Of a DNA stretch of 33,210 bases, positions 9,609 through 17,964 are shown one piece after another; the stretch's first letter is position 1; every line of letters begins with the position of its first letter. This stretch comes from Planctomycetota bacterium. GTDB lineage: Bacteria; Planctomycetota; Phycisphaerae; Sedimentisphaerales; Anaerohalosphaeraceae. The stretch covers positions 1-33,210 of the forward strand of contig VRUI01000053.1 of NCBI GenBank assembly GCA_019456225.1, given 5' to 3'. Below the pieces are notes generated by a model, which saw only the letters and a list, made by a program, of their open reading frames with translations, was not told the origin of the DNA and ran no database searches. Both the position numbers and the translations under genes were made by a program.

Positions 9609-9637
9609 ATTATAGCATATTCAAGGTGGTATGTCAA
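9609..9637 (-). promoter_or_regulatory. Consensus sigma70-type promoter for the CotH gene
   Basis: On the minus strand there is a perfect -35 TTGACA (9637-9632), a 17-base spacer and a perfect -10 TATAAT (9614-9609). Transcription would start near 9602, giving a leader of about 120 bases before the CotH ATG at 9480. Confidence 0.7.
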
Positions 9638-9639
9638 TA

Positions 9640-11156
9640 TTTGTCTCAAGCAAAGCCCTGAATTTGTCCGATAATAATCGTGTTGGCAAACTTGAGGACG
9701 AAACTTGACTTCATTACAAATACTCATTAAAAAATAAGGCTCTCATCCAAATAAGTTGGTTAATCATATAGATTAATACACCATAAGTTCTTTCACTTAA
9801 TAAGCTTAGAGTGTTATTTTACCCAATGCCTTCCATGTCTTAATTCATCGCTTTTCCGGGCATCCAAAAATGGGTTTGTTTGGTAATTTTGTGTTTTTTG
9901 CATTCAATTTCATATATATATGTACCTAATCTGGGCTGGCCTGAACCAATCATACTCCAACGAAACCAGCTTAACCGCCATAAAATAATTGTCAAATTTT
10001 TGAAACTTCTTAAAATGCACCTCACGGGTATGTGTACCTGTCATGTCTTGATATATATCGAAACCTGTGTCAATTCGTAATAAAATTAACCGATGCATTG
10101 ACAATTTCTACCAACTTTATTGGAGTTGAGCCAAAAATAATATTTACATGACTCACTAGTATCGACTTAAAAACCACGCTACTTTACCTTCATGTACGCA
10201 AACAACGCCCCATAATTAAAGAGAAAATCAGACCTACTATCACTCATTGCGTGTCCTGTATTGATAAACATATTATTAAGGTGCGCAAGATGAAATTTTG
10301 TAACGCAAAATTGTAATGGTTTTCATTTTTGGGAAAAAACTTAACAAAAACCCTGTCTTACGCAAAAACTAATCTGCAGTTAGGCAGAATCATTGAGCCA
10401 AAACATGGAATTGATGAAAACGCTGACATCCAATGTATCAAACGACTTGGCGGACTGTTGAAGTCTTATCACAGGTTGGCAGCATAAGAATTGGTAGGGG
10501 GGCTCAACTTGGAAATAGATGTACGATCGGTGTGCACAAAATGATAATCTTTGGTAATTGCACAATCAATTTGGATTGTTTTTGTCAAAGCCGATTAAGG
10601 AAATTTCAAAGATTTCGTGTTTTTGCCGATCAATTTCTGAATATTAACTTGTTGATTAACAACGATTTAAGTGTCGATGAATATTTGTACCGTACGCCGA
10701 AATTATAGCAGCATAATGCTTCATGCAAATCTCCGGTGAATTTCCTAATAGAGCAGATATTTTATACAACATTTTCCTCTTCATTGCAAGCAAAGATCCG
10801 AAAGTGTGTCTAAAATCCAAACATGCCCATTTCAAGCCTGCTTTTCGGTATATTCGGGCAAGGTCGCTGCTGAAATTATCCGGATCATATCTAAAACCCT
10901 TAACTCAACAACTAAACCGCCTCAAGAATCTCCACCTTCGTTGTCCAGATTCAATTCTCTATAGCGAACGCACCCAAACCGAGGCCGGTGGCCCCTCCTC
11001 AAGGAAATCGCCTAGAAATCGACGCTGTGAGGCTTCTCGTCGAGACCTTAGTTTTTGGGCCAGAATATAAGGTGGCTTGCCCTCAAAATGACCGCCACGC
11101 CTGGGCAAGCCTGAGACACGCCTAAGGGAATTTCGTGAACCTCGGCGCAGCAAAAA
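9640..11156. other. Gene-poor AT-rich stretch between the CotH gene and the tRNA site
   Basis: About 1.5 kb with no convincing intact gene. ORFs on both strands are short, lack ribosome-binding sites and have no recognisable motif. The exception is weak acyltransferase-like text near 10380-10575. A segment at about 10959-11153 is open on both strands and GC-richer than its surroundings, but resembles nothing I know. Decayed sequence beside an integration hotspot is a reasonable reading. Confidence 0.5.
10380..10575 (+). pseudogene. Possible remnant of a hexapeptide-repeat acyltransferase
   Basis: One plus-strand frame (about 10472-10570) reads GSIRIGRGAQLGNRCTIG and then IIFGNCTI, the spacing of a left-handed beta-helix hexapeptide transferase. 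A different frame just upstream (about 10393-10435) reads IEPKHGIDENADI, in the same style. The two pieces would need a frameshift to join, and no complete domain is present. Short repetitive motifs can arise by chance, so this is weak. Confidence 0.25.
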
Positions 11157-11178
11157 AGCCAGCCGTAAGTGGCTGGCT
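11157..11178 (-). terminator. Rho-independent terminator following the tRNA 3' half
   Basis: A perfect 8-bp stem (AGCCAGCC / GGCTGGCT) with a 6-base loop is followed on the minus strand by TTTTTT. It lies 18 bases past the tRNA 3' end on the same strand, so it is probably the original terminator of the tRNA transcript. This marks the left side as native chromosome. Confidence 0.75.
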
Positions 11179-11196
11179 TTACTTGACTTAACAAAA

Positions 11197-11238
11197 TAGC
11201 GGGGGCTGGATTCGAACCAACGACCTCCGGGTTATGAG
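11197..11238 (-). tRNA. 3' half of an initiator-like tRNA-Met (CAT), probable attachment site
   Basis: The minus strand reads anticodon loop CTCATAA (anticodon CAT) and anticodon-stem 3' strand CCCGG. The variable loop AGGTC follows, then T-arm GTTGG-TTCGAAT-CCAGC, acceptor 3' strand CCCCGCT and discriminator A. CCC directly after the anticodon loop is characteristic of initiator tRNA. The 5' half is missing: the bases before the loop cannot form the anticodon stem, and no D-arm is visible. A 3' half ending at the anticodon loop is a typical product of tyrosine-recombinase integration into a tRNA gene. An intact copy is expected at the far (right) end of the element. Confidence 0.8.
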
Positions 11239-11627
11239 GCGAAACCTGGCCTCTTGTAAACCTTTTGCCATAAACACTTTATGACTCTTAACTTTTTATT
11301 GTATAACCCTTTACGAGTTCCAAAGTATTGCATACCATTCTAATCTGTTCCACCGAAAAAGTCAAAAGTTATACGCAAAGTTATACGTTTTTATTTGACC
11401 TGCCTGGAAGGCCAACCAACTAAGACCTACCGCTACTTGAAATCAGCAAGAACTTTGCTCTGAATCAACTGGGGTTGCTCTGGAACACACGAAGATGAGT
11501 TTCGGCAATATATGACAAGTGGGATCAGGAACTTGGGGGAAAAGCGGCGAAGCGTTTATAGTTACTTTCAACAGCCACTCCAATAATAGGCTGCCTCTTC
11601 TAAATATTCAAATGCAGATTGCTTAAG
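11239..11627. other. Non-coding region just inside the element end
   Basis: This 389-base region has no credible ORF. It holds a tandem direct repeat, AAAGTTATACG at 11365-11375 and 11377-11387. Related words lie nearby on the minus strand (AAAGGGTTATAC, AAAGTGTTTAT, AAAGGTTTAC between about 11250 and 11320). Repeats beside an attachment site are candidate integrase arm-type or excisionase sites. This is inference from position only. Confidence 0.4.
11365..11387 (+). repeat. Two tandem copies of AAAGTTATACG near the attachment site
   Basis: Two identical 11-base copies are offset by 12 bases, about 130 bases inside the element from the tRNA half. Spacing of about one helical turn places both on one DNA face, as expected for cooperative protein binding. 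Confidence 0.5.
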
Positions 11628-11831
11628 TTACGCCGGAATTACATTGACGGCAGACGGGCCATTCATCCCCCTACTTATCTCAAAACGCACCCTTTGTCTT
11701 TTTTTGAGCGGAGCTTTACTGCCAGACTTAATTTCTGATTGACTAACAAAGAGATCACAGCCACCAGAAACTGGGGCGATAAAGCCAAAACCTTTATGGC
11801 TGTTAAACCATTTTACTGTACCAATACTCAT
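11628..11831 (-). CDS. Cold-shock domain protein (CspA family)
   Basis: A 67-residue single cold-shock domain, an OB-fold that binds single-stranded nucleic acid. It begins MSIGTVKWFNSHKGFGFI, with RNP1 as KGFGFIAP and RNP2 as DLFVSQSEI. The usual FVHxS histidine of RNP2 is replaced by serine (FVSQS). The start at 11831 is chosen because AGGAG lies 8 bases upstream and the family N-terminus begins there; an upstream in-frame ATG would add 15 unrelated residues. It is monocistronic, divergent from the kinase cassette and just inside the element boundary, so it is probably cargo. Its role may be as an RNA chaperone for element or host genes. Confidence 0.88.
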   Translation of the reverse strand: MSIGTVKWFNSHKGFGFIAPVSGGCDLFVSQSEIKSGSKAPLKKRQRVRFEISRGMNGPSAVNVIPA

Positions 11832-11977
11832 CTGTATTACTCCTAAATATACAAACACTTTGTATTGCCGCATCACGACTCGACAACTCTACAAATACGC
11901 TTTCCCCCAAATTCACATATATATCTTATCGTCAATCGCTTTGAACTCCATTACTAAAAAGTGAAAATTATTATAAA

Positions 11978-12006
11978 TTGACTATCATAATTCATAAGTC
12001 TATATG
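11978..12006 (+). promoter_or_regulatory. Candidate distal promoter upstream of the PocR kinase cassette
   Basis: TTGACT (11978-11983), a 17-base spacer and TATATG (12001-12006). If used it would give a leader of over 230 bases before the kinase gene. The surroundings are AT-rich, so chance matches are common. Confidence 0.3.
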
Positions 12007-12139
12007 GGTTATATAGATATGTCATCTTTAGCTGGTAATCTCTCGTGACCAGATTGCAGTAACTTTTAACAGCTAACTGTAAGTTTTTGCAACTATTCAA
12101 GGCAGACAAGCTATGAAATAAAAAATTAAAAATTTATAC

Positions 12140-12167
12140 TTGTATTGTCCTGGGAAGCTACTATAAT
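12140..12167 (+). promoter_or_regulatory. Promoter of the kinase-receiver-HD cassette
   Basis: -35 TTGTAT (12140-12145), a 16-base spacer and a perfect -10 TATAAT (12162-12167). It lies 80 bases before the kinase ATG, which has an AGGAGG ribosome-binding site at 12236-12241. Confidence 0.55.
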
Positions 12168-12246
12168 ATATATATAAACAACTTGTTTTGGTGGTTTGTG
12201 AGATTTAAATATAAGGATACAGAAGACCATGCTTTAGGAGGCTTAG

Positions 12247-14271
12247 ATGAGTCGAGGCGAATTTACATTTGATAATATTCTTGACCTTAGCAGTGAAGAG
12301 GTGCTCAGGAATTTTCTTCTGGGATACAATCATGTATCCCTTTCGGGAATTGCTATATACCATAAGACATGCGCAGGAAATCCCTTAGGTCCCAATGATA
12401 TTGACTTAGTTATACCTTCGTCAGATCCAAATGATATGCAATCGAAATTTCATCCTTATTGCAGATATTATCGAACAGATTGCAAACAGAACGATAAATG
12501 CATCGCTTTTGATAAAAGCGTAGCCCTATACTATTATTCTCACCCGGATAAAGGGCCCATGCTATATCGCTGCCACCGCGAGTTATGGGAAATGGCCTAT
12601 CCTCTGAAAGTAAAGGGCAAATTGGTGGGTGTTCTGTTTGGAGGTCAGCTTAATCTCAAGGAACAAGATGCAGAATTTAATTGGTCCAGTGATCTTAAAG
12701 ACTGTTATGAATATATTGACTGGAGTTTTGCGGATTCGGACGAGACTCATCGTAATCAACGCAAAGACGTAATTGCTGTCATAGATAATGGTATCTGGCT
12801 TGGTGATTATCATACGAAAAAACTCAAAGAAATTCTTACTGAAAACGATCAAGAAGATAGATCAAATGTTGCCGTTTCAGAAATAAACAGGCGTTTCAGG
12901 GACTTTCTGCTTTTTGGAAAGTTTACGACAGGTTTTCTAACTGGGCAATACAATGCCAAGAAATTGGAATCTGAATTCATCAAACAGAATGCTCAGATTC
13001 AATTTCAAAAAGATTGCATCATGCAATTGTCTAATGAGCGACCGGACAATATTCGCTACTGGCAAATGTTTTTGTCGGACTTACTTTTTAAAATTGGGGG
13101 CCATTTTGAGATTGACAGGGTTGGATTTTTCCACGGTCTTAAAAACAATGAATCTTGCGATTTGAAACAGGAAATTAGCTTCGAACTTGTAGCGATGAAT
13201 ACTCCCAAATGGTGGAGACAGGCGCGAGAGTTCAAATGGGACATGAAGGATTTTCCTGGAAAAGATAATACTTATAAGCCAGGAGAATTACCAAAGCATA
13301 TTGCCAGAGTTGTCAGTGATAACCTGGCAAAGGAAAAGTTTTTTTATGTTTTTCCATATTCCGATGACGCAAACAGAGTTTATACTCTGGTTATCCTCCA
13401 AAATAATCATCCAATCTTACCTGAAGTAAAAGATCCCCTTAAAGACATTCTTTTGCATATATGCGTTCGAGACGAAACTGTCAGGTCTATTCTCAGAGAG
13501 CAAGAGATGCACGATGCTTTTTCTCAGCATGTTGTAGAAGTAAGACATGATCTTTATACAGATCTTCAAATCATTATTGATGTTATTGAAAGATATATTC
13601 GAATGATAAGAAGAGGTACGCTTGCAACAGAACCATCGGCAATAAGACGATATGATCTTGTTCGTCAAGCCATAAAAGGGCACGAAGGGATAATAGAGAC
13701 GCTCACAGGGGAAATCCTTCAAAGAAAAAGGAGAAAATTCAATCCTATCGAAGTTTTCTTAGCTTTGCAAAAGCAGGTAAATTTATTTGATGGCGTAGCA
13801 AAAGCTCAGGGTATTCATATATTTATGACACAATGTCAATATCTTAAAGACAGTTATATTTTTTTTGACGAAACCCAGTTTAATCGCGGCATTCAGGTTT
13901 TGCTTGATAATGCAATAAAATATTCTTATGGCAACAATGAGATAAATATCGAATGTAAAAATATGGGAAGAAATTTTATTTTTACAATTGAAAATTATGG
14001 AATCGGTATACCTCCGGAAACTCTGAAAGATGTATTAAAACGAAAACACCGCGCCAACATTAAAGATGAGGGAAAAAAAGGAAGCCGAAGGAATCCAATT
14101 GTGCGAATAGGACAAGGTTTGGGTTTATATATAGCAAATGAAATATTTACTAACCAGCTAAAGGGTTCTATAGAAATTTCTAGTAAGAGAGCCTCAAATG
14201 TTCCTGAAGGTACTGCTGATTTTCATCGCTATATTACAACTGTAACAATCAAAATACCCGTTAGGTTTTAG
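12247..14271 (+). CDS. Soluble sensor histidine kinase with PocR-type ligand-binding domain
   Basis: A 674-residue cytoplasmic kinase with no membrane segment. Residues about 25-135 match a PocR sensory domain: clustered cysteines (YCRYYRTDCKQNDKC) and YRCHRELWEMAYPLKVKGK leading to GVLFGGQ. Residues about 260-415 look like a second sensor, possibly GAF-like. The H-box is VVEVRHDLYTDL with H434 as likely phosphoacceptor. A GHKL ATPase domain follows, with N-box LLDNAIKYS (near 555), G1 as NYGIGIP and G2 as GQGLGLYIA (near 622). The aspartate usual in G1 is asparagine, seen in several active kinases. It is first in a three-gene operon, 13 bases before a stand-alone receiver that is its probable phosphorylation partner. 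The ligand is unknown. Confidence 0.85.
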   Translation: MSRGEFTFDNILDLSSEEVLRNFLLGYNHVSLSGIAIYHKTCAGNPLGPNDIDLVIPSSDPNDMQSKFHPYCRYYRTDCKQNDKCIAFDKSVALYYYSHPDKGPMLYRCHRELWEMAYPLKVKGKLVGVLFGGQLNLKEQDAEFNWSSDLKDCYEYIDWSFADSDETHRNQRKDVIAVIDNGIWLGDYHTKKLKEILTENDQEDRSNVAVSEINRRFRDFLLFGKFTTGFLTGQYNAKKLESEFIKQNAQIQFQKDCIMQLSNERPDNIRYWQMFLSDLLFKIGGHFEIDRVGFFHGLKNNESCDLKQEISFELVAMNTPKWWRQAREFKWDMKDFPGKDNTYKPGELPKHIARVVSDNLAKEKFFYVFPYSDDANRVYTLVILQNNHPILPEVKDPLKDILLHICVRDETVRSILREQEMHDAFSQHVVEVRHDLYTDLQIIIDVIERYIRMIRRGTLATEPSAIRRYDLVRQAIKGHEGIIETLTGEILQRKRRKFNPIEVFLALQKQVNLFDGVAKAQGIHIFMTQCQYLKDSYIFFDETQFNRGIQVLLDNAIKYSYGNNEINIECKNMGRNFIFTIENYGIGIPPETLKDVLKRKHRANIKDEGKKGSRRNPIVRIGQGLGLYIANEIFTNQLKGSIEISSKRASNVPEGTADFHRYITTVTIKIPVRF

Positions 14272-14284
14272 GAGTAATTGTATC

Positions 14285-14800
14285 ATGAAAAAATGTAATG
14301 TTATTATATTTGATGACAATAAGCTGCACGGAACTAATTTAGCCGAATCCCTGCAAGAAGAATATGAATATGAAGTCATATTGTTCCGAGACTTGGACAC
14401 ATTTCAGGCAGTTTTTAATGATAATAGCTTAAAGTTTTCCAACTCCAAACTTCCAGATATCATTATTATGGATATTATGATGTCTGAAGAATTAGATGAA
14501 AATGAACCATACTCTAAGCGTTTGCCAATAACAATTGATTATACAGACATCTTAGCTCGGAAATACTGCAATGACAATTTGGGCTTGATAATAGCACGAG
14601 ACATACGAGGAGGGATATATAAGCCTGTACCGAATGATATACCGATTCTTTTCTTTACGGCAAGACAAGCGGAGCATGTCATTAATGAAATAAAGTCATG
14701 CGCAATGCAACCGGCAGCATATTTAAGAAAAGCGTCATGGTTAGACGAAATTCAGGAAAAAATCCAAGAGCTAATGAATATATCAAACAAAAAGGAGTAA
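14285..14800 (+). CDS. Stand-alone response-regulator receiver protein
   Basis: A 171-residue receiver with no output domain. The acidic pair is in IIFDDNKL (residues 10-11), the phosphoacceptor D63 in IIIMDIMMS, the switch threonine T125 in FFTAR and the conserved lysine near 149 in LRKAS. All catalytic positions are present. The D63-to-T125 distance is about 30 residues longer than usual, because of an insertion around LPITIDYTDILARKYC. It lies 13 bases after the kinase and its stop codon overlaps the ribosome-binding region of the HD gene (AAAGGAGTAAGGGA), so the three are co-translated. With no output domain it may act by contacting the HD protein, or as a phosphate sink like DtcB in the Detocs defence system. 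That comparison is inference. Confidence 0.85.
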   Translation: MKKCNVIIFDDNKLHGTNLAESLQEEYEYEVILFRDLDTFQAVFNDNSLKFSNSKLPDIIIMDIMMSEELDENEPYSKRLPITIDYTDILARKYCNDNLGLIIARDIRGGIYKPVPNDIPILFFTARQAEHVINEIKSCAMQPAAYLRKASWLDEIQEKIQELMNISNKKE

Positions 14801-14804
14801 GGGA

Positions 14805-17381
14805 ATGGGCAAAAAAATAGAAGGGGGTTTCTCAGCATATTTGACTGGCAAAAATGGTTCTATTTTCGATAGCACCTATGCAACACTCACTGAGTTTCAA
14901 AATTGTGAAACCGACGGAAATAAAATAAATTGCCTAGGACAACTCTTAGAGCATCTTGGTAAGACTTTTAGTTATAGTGCAGTAATTGCTTTTAAGGTTG
15001 ACAATAGCGAAGCGGAACATTTGTACAGTTATCAAAAAAAAGTCAAGGGGGGGGGGAATAAGGTTGATAAGAAAATAGTTGACAACTTCAGAGAGTACTG
15101 TCTGGAAAAAGAATTTTCAAAAACTGAAATGGTAGTACAATTGGACGGAGAAGAAGTCAAAAGTCTTACAGAGAGATATAGAGACGGATTTCTGGTTCAG
15201 AACAGGACATTTCCTCTGATCACATCTCCCTCTAGTAAAGTAATAATATTCTTATTTGACTGCACAATAGGATTAAGTGTTGAGTTTCAAATACAGTGGC
15301 TTTCATCTTTGCCAACACTTTGGTCGGACGCATTCGAGGCAAAACTCAAGCAGTTCAGACATAAAATCAAAGAATCTCAAGGCACATTTAACCTTGACCA
15401 TCTTGCAATGGCTTCAGATGTTCATGCATGGCTTCAAAGTTCAGAGTTGTGTGAGTTGTGCGAAAATGCACTTAAGCAAGCTGCAATAAGCAAAAAATCG
15501 AAATTAAAATTGGAAAAAAAACTAAGTACTTTTGCAAAGAGTTGGCACTGCTGCCTGGATCGCTGCTGGCCTTGCGATATGGGAACGGGATTTAAAGGCT
15601 ATGGGCCATTAAACTGGTACCTTTGGAGGCTGCGCAGTGAGATAAATTCAAATGTTAAAAAAATAAATAATTATCGTGATAACGCGTTAGATTTTACTTT
15701 GAAAGACATAAATAATAAACTAGAAAAATACACGTTCAAGTCTCCTTTGAATTTATTACTGGATAAATACTTTTTGTTTCAACTGCACAAAGATAGTGGA
15801 AAAATGCTTTCGACTATTGACAATAGCGGAGCTGACAATATTAATATTTATAAGGCATATTTCGGCAGGTTTATGGTTGAGCGCCTTTGCGATGCGCCTA
15901 TTTACCCAGAGTCCATTGAGTCAATGATTTGGACGATTGGTGAGTACGCTTATTCCGTTTTGGAGGTTGACAGACGATTGCACCTAGCCAGTCATCTAAG
16001 GCACATGGCGCGTGGTGAATCGTCTTTGCATATGATGAAAAGTTGTTATCGCGATCATTTTTTTCATACTATTGAAGTATGTCAGTTAGGGCAGATACTA
16101 GCCGATGTACGTTCGGCCAAACCTGGCAAGGATAACCAAAGATTTCTTGAAAATTCAGATGTTACAATAAAAAATGATATGAAAAAATGGTATATTGCAT
16201 CGCTTCTACACGACATCGGCTATGGTGTAGATGTGTGCGACAGTTTGAGAGACTGGCTTACTTTTTTTGCCAATGATGCATTCAATTCGCTGGGAAAGCG
16301 TATTGGACGTGTTTTGGAAGGGAAAGATTATAAAGACCACAAAAATGAAAAAAATGAAAAAAATCGCAAAGAATTTGAGGATTTCTTCAAGAAGAAATTT
16401 GGATTTAACGAAGAGATCGACAAGCCTTATAAAGACCATGGAATAATGGGAGCGTTTCATATCCACACATTGATAACAAATGTTGAGAAAAACAATGGCT
16501 CAAACCTGATCAAAGACATTGATGAACCTATCACGGCGATTGCCAAGCATAACTGTCAGAGAATAGAAGTTGATTATGCCAAGGAACCGCTTACTGCCAT
16601 GCTTATTTTGTGCGATACTCTTCAGACCTGGCAACGCCCTCAGTTTCCACATTTTTCACAGGGACCTTCGTGGATGATGTCAATGCTAAACCAAAATGGA
16701 CAATCTTCAGGGTCTCCCCAAACCACCAGCGCTACCCTTCTGACAAACCTAAAATTTACTGACACTAATGATAGCAAGAACGTTCCGACATTTGAAGATA
16801 ATCTCGTCTTACGACTTGAGTTTGATGAAACAGTTAACAGAGATTCGTTTGTTTTTAATATCTGGCTGGATGCATTGTGCAATTTACAACGTGTAGATTT
16901 CAGAGACCTTCCCTATAACATATTTGTCCAGATTAAGACCCCTGCTTTCCATGAACCTCGCAGCGGGGAAATAATTACGCAGATGGATCGTTTGCGGGAT
17001 TTGGCAGCAGATACACATATGGCTTACCTTGGGCACTTCCTAGAACATACAGAAGATGTCAATGAACCAATTCTTGATATCCCTGAGATTCTTGATATTC
17101 CTGAGATTCCTGACATTTCTGTCACCCCTTATATTCCTGAAAACTTTACTATATGGAATTCATTCCATATGACAAAACCGATTTCATATTTCGTAGATTA
17201 TGACACTAATAGAAATCCACAGCATGAATTATTGTCTATCAGTCTAAAGAAGATGGACGGAAAAAGAAAATTTATGACAAACAGCCTATCGAAATTCCGG
17301 ACAGACCTGAAGGGCTGGAAACGACGCCACGAGGATCGAATTTTAGTCGGAGACTATTCGCCCTGGGAACACGGGATATAG
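14805..17381 (+). CDS. GAF-like and HD-domain metal-dependent phosphohydrolase, probable effector of the kinase cassette
   Basis: An 858-residue soluble protein. Residues about 40-185 look like a GAF-type sensor. Residues about 212-260 are cysteine-rich (SELCELCENAL, WHCCLDRCWPCDMG) and may bind zinc. The HD domain spans about 410-610: CYRDHFFHT (H near 417), LLHDIGYG (HD at 468-469), histidines in DHGIMGAFH and AIAKHNCQ, and the final aspartate in LILCDTLQTW. These make a complete H..HD..H..H..D metal set. The last 250 residues are unrecognised and include a 6-residue repeat. HD enzymes hydrolyse nucleotide or cyclic-nucleotide phosphates; the substrate is unknown. It is third in the operon, 4 bases after the receiver. 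A G10 tract at codons 81-84 makes the gene prone to frameshift. Confidence 0.82.
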   Translation: MGKKIEGGFSAYLTGKNGSIFDSTYATLTEFQNCETDGNKINCLGQLLEHLGKTFSYSAVIAFKVDNSEAEHLYSYQKKVKGGGNKVDKKIVDNFREYCLEKEFSKTEMVVQLDGEEVKSLTERYRDGFLVQNRTFPLITSPSSKVIIFLFDCTIGLSVEFQIQWLSSLPTLWSDAFEAKLKQFRHKIKESQGTFNLDHLAMASDVHAWLQSSELCELCENALKQAAISKKSKLKLEKKLSTFAKSWHCCLDRCWPCDMGTGFKGYGPLNWYLWRLRSEINSNVKKINNYRDNALDFTLKDINNKLEKYTFKSPLNLLLDKYFLFQLHKDSGKMLSTIDNSGADNINIYKAYFGRFMVERLCDAPIYPESIESMIWTIGEYAYSVLEVDRRLHLASHLRHMARGESSLHMMKSCYRDHFFHTIEVCQLGQILADVRSAKPGKDNQRFLENSDVTIKNDMKKWYIASLLHDIGYGVDVCDSLRDWLTFFANDAFNSLGKRIGRVLEGKDYKDHKNEKNEKNRKEFEDFFKKKFGFNEEIDKPYKDHGIMGAFHIHTLITNVEKNNGSNLIKDIDEPITAIAKHNCQRIEVDYAKEPLTAMLILCDTLQTWQRPQFPHFSQGPSWMMSMLNQNGQSSGSPQTTSATLLTNLKFTDTNDSKNVPTFEDNLVLRLEFDETVNRDSFVFNIWLDALCNLQRVDFRDLPYNIFVQIKTPAFHEPRSGEIITQMDRLRDLAADTHMAYLGHFLEHTEDVNEPILDIPEILDIPEIPDISVTPYIPENFTIWNSFHMTKPISYFVDYDTNRNPQHELLSISLKKMDGKRKFMTNSLSKFRTDLKGWKRRHEDRILVGDYSPWEHGI
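15034..15056 (+). repeat. A8 and G10 homopolymers inside the HD gene
   Basis: Eight A (15034-15041), GTCAA, then ten G (15047-15056), encoding K-K-V-K-G-G-G-N. Tracts of this length are slippage-prone. Any change not divisible by three would shift the frame early in the gene, so phase variation is possible. Confidence 0.9.
17070..17123 (+). repeat. In-frame 18-base tandem repeat in the HD gene
   Basis: Three 18-base units, the first two nearly identical and the third degenerate, encode ILDIPE-ILDIPE-IPDISV near residue 760. Copy-number change would alter linker length without shifting frame. Confidence 0.8.
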
Positions 17382-17406
17382 AAGTCGCTTTTTTGTATTG
17401 GAACTA

Positions 17407-17946
17407 TTATTTTGGCATACAAGCAAAAGCGAGCTGTAAGATTTCTTCATATAGACTAAATATATTTAATGCAATTTCTGTGTTTTTGCTTGGGTCTTCT
17501 TTCAAAAAAATATGCTTTTTGCTTCTCGAATGTACTAATTGATCAGCTACAGCCACGAGTTTCTCTTCAATAGTTATTGGCAGAAAATCTCTGTGGGGCA
17601 AATCTAACTTCGATGACAAGATCAATTCTTTTGACAAACCACCCAGAATATGACTTTCGACTATCCTTGCTACTTTCTCTCCATAGCCTAAATCTCTAAC
17701 TATCTGCCCACCCGCAATAGCATGTCTTATTCCTTTTTGATTAACATAACCGACATCATGGAAAAGTGCGCCCAAGACAACATCGCTGATTTCCAGCGAA
17801 TGCCCATTATGGATGATTTTACGGGCGATATCAGTAGAAATATCTGCAACAAGAACAGCATGTTGTACATATTGCAAATGAACACCAACATCTTTTAATT
17901 GACCTATCGCAATGGATCGTAATTGACTAACTGCACAGTCATCCAC
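17407..17946 (-). CDS. Small HD-domain phosphohydrolase
   Basis: A 179-residue single HD domain: H29 in YVQHAVLVAD, the HD pair near 63-64 in GALFHDVGY, later histidines in IRHAIAGG and VESHILGG, and a closing aspartate in VAVADQLVHS. The HDIG-type layout and size resemble small stand-alone HD proteins such as TIGR00295. The substrate is unknown but probably a phosphorylated nucleotide. It is last in the minus-strand run, 18 bases after the TM-Rossmann gene, with a GGAAGG site about 12 bases upstream of the chosen ATG. It converges with the larger HD gene on the other strand, with only 25 bases between stop codons. The two HD proteins may share a signal, or may only be neighbours. Confidence 0.82.
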   Translation of the reverse strand: MDDCAVSQLRSIAIGQLKDVGVHLQYVQHAVLVADISTDIARKIIHNGHSLEISDVVLGALFHDVGYVNQKGIRHAIAGGQIVRDLGYGEKVARIVESHILGGLSKELILSSKLDLPHRDFLPITIEEKLVAVADQLVHSRSKKHIFLKEDPSKNTEIALNIFSLYEEILQLAFACMPK

Positions 17947-17964
17947 AAGTTTCGTCCTTCCTTT

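Noticed and set aside
10723-11153. Open frames on both strands beside the tRNA terminator (115 codons plus, 64 codons minus)
   Set aside because: No ribosome-binding site, no recognisable motif, overlapping each other on opposite strands. The GC-richer base content alone can keep frames open.
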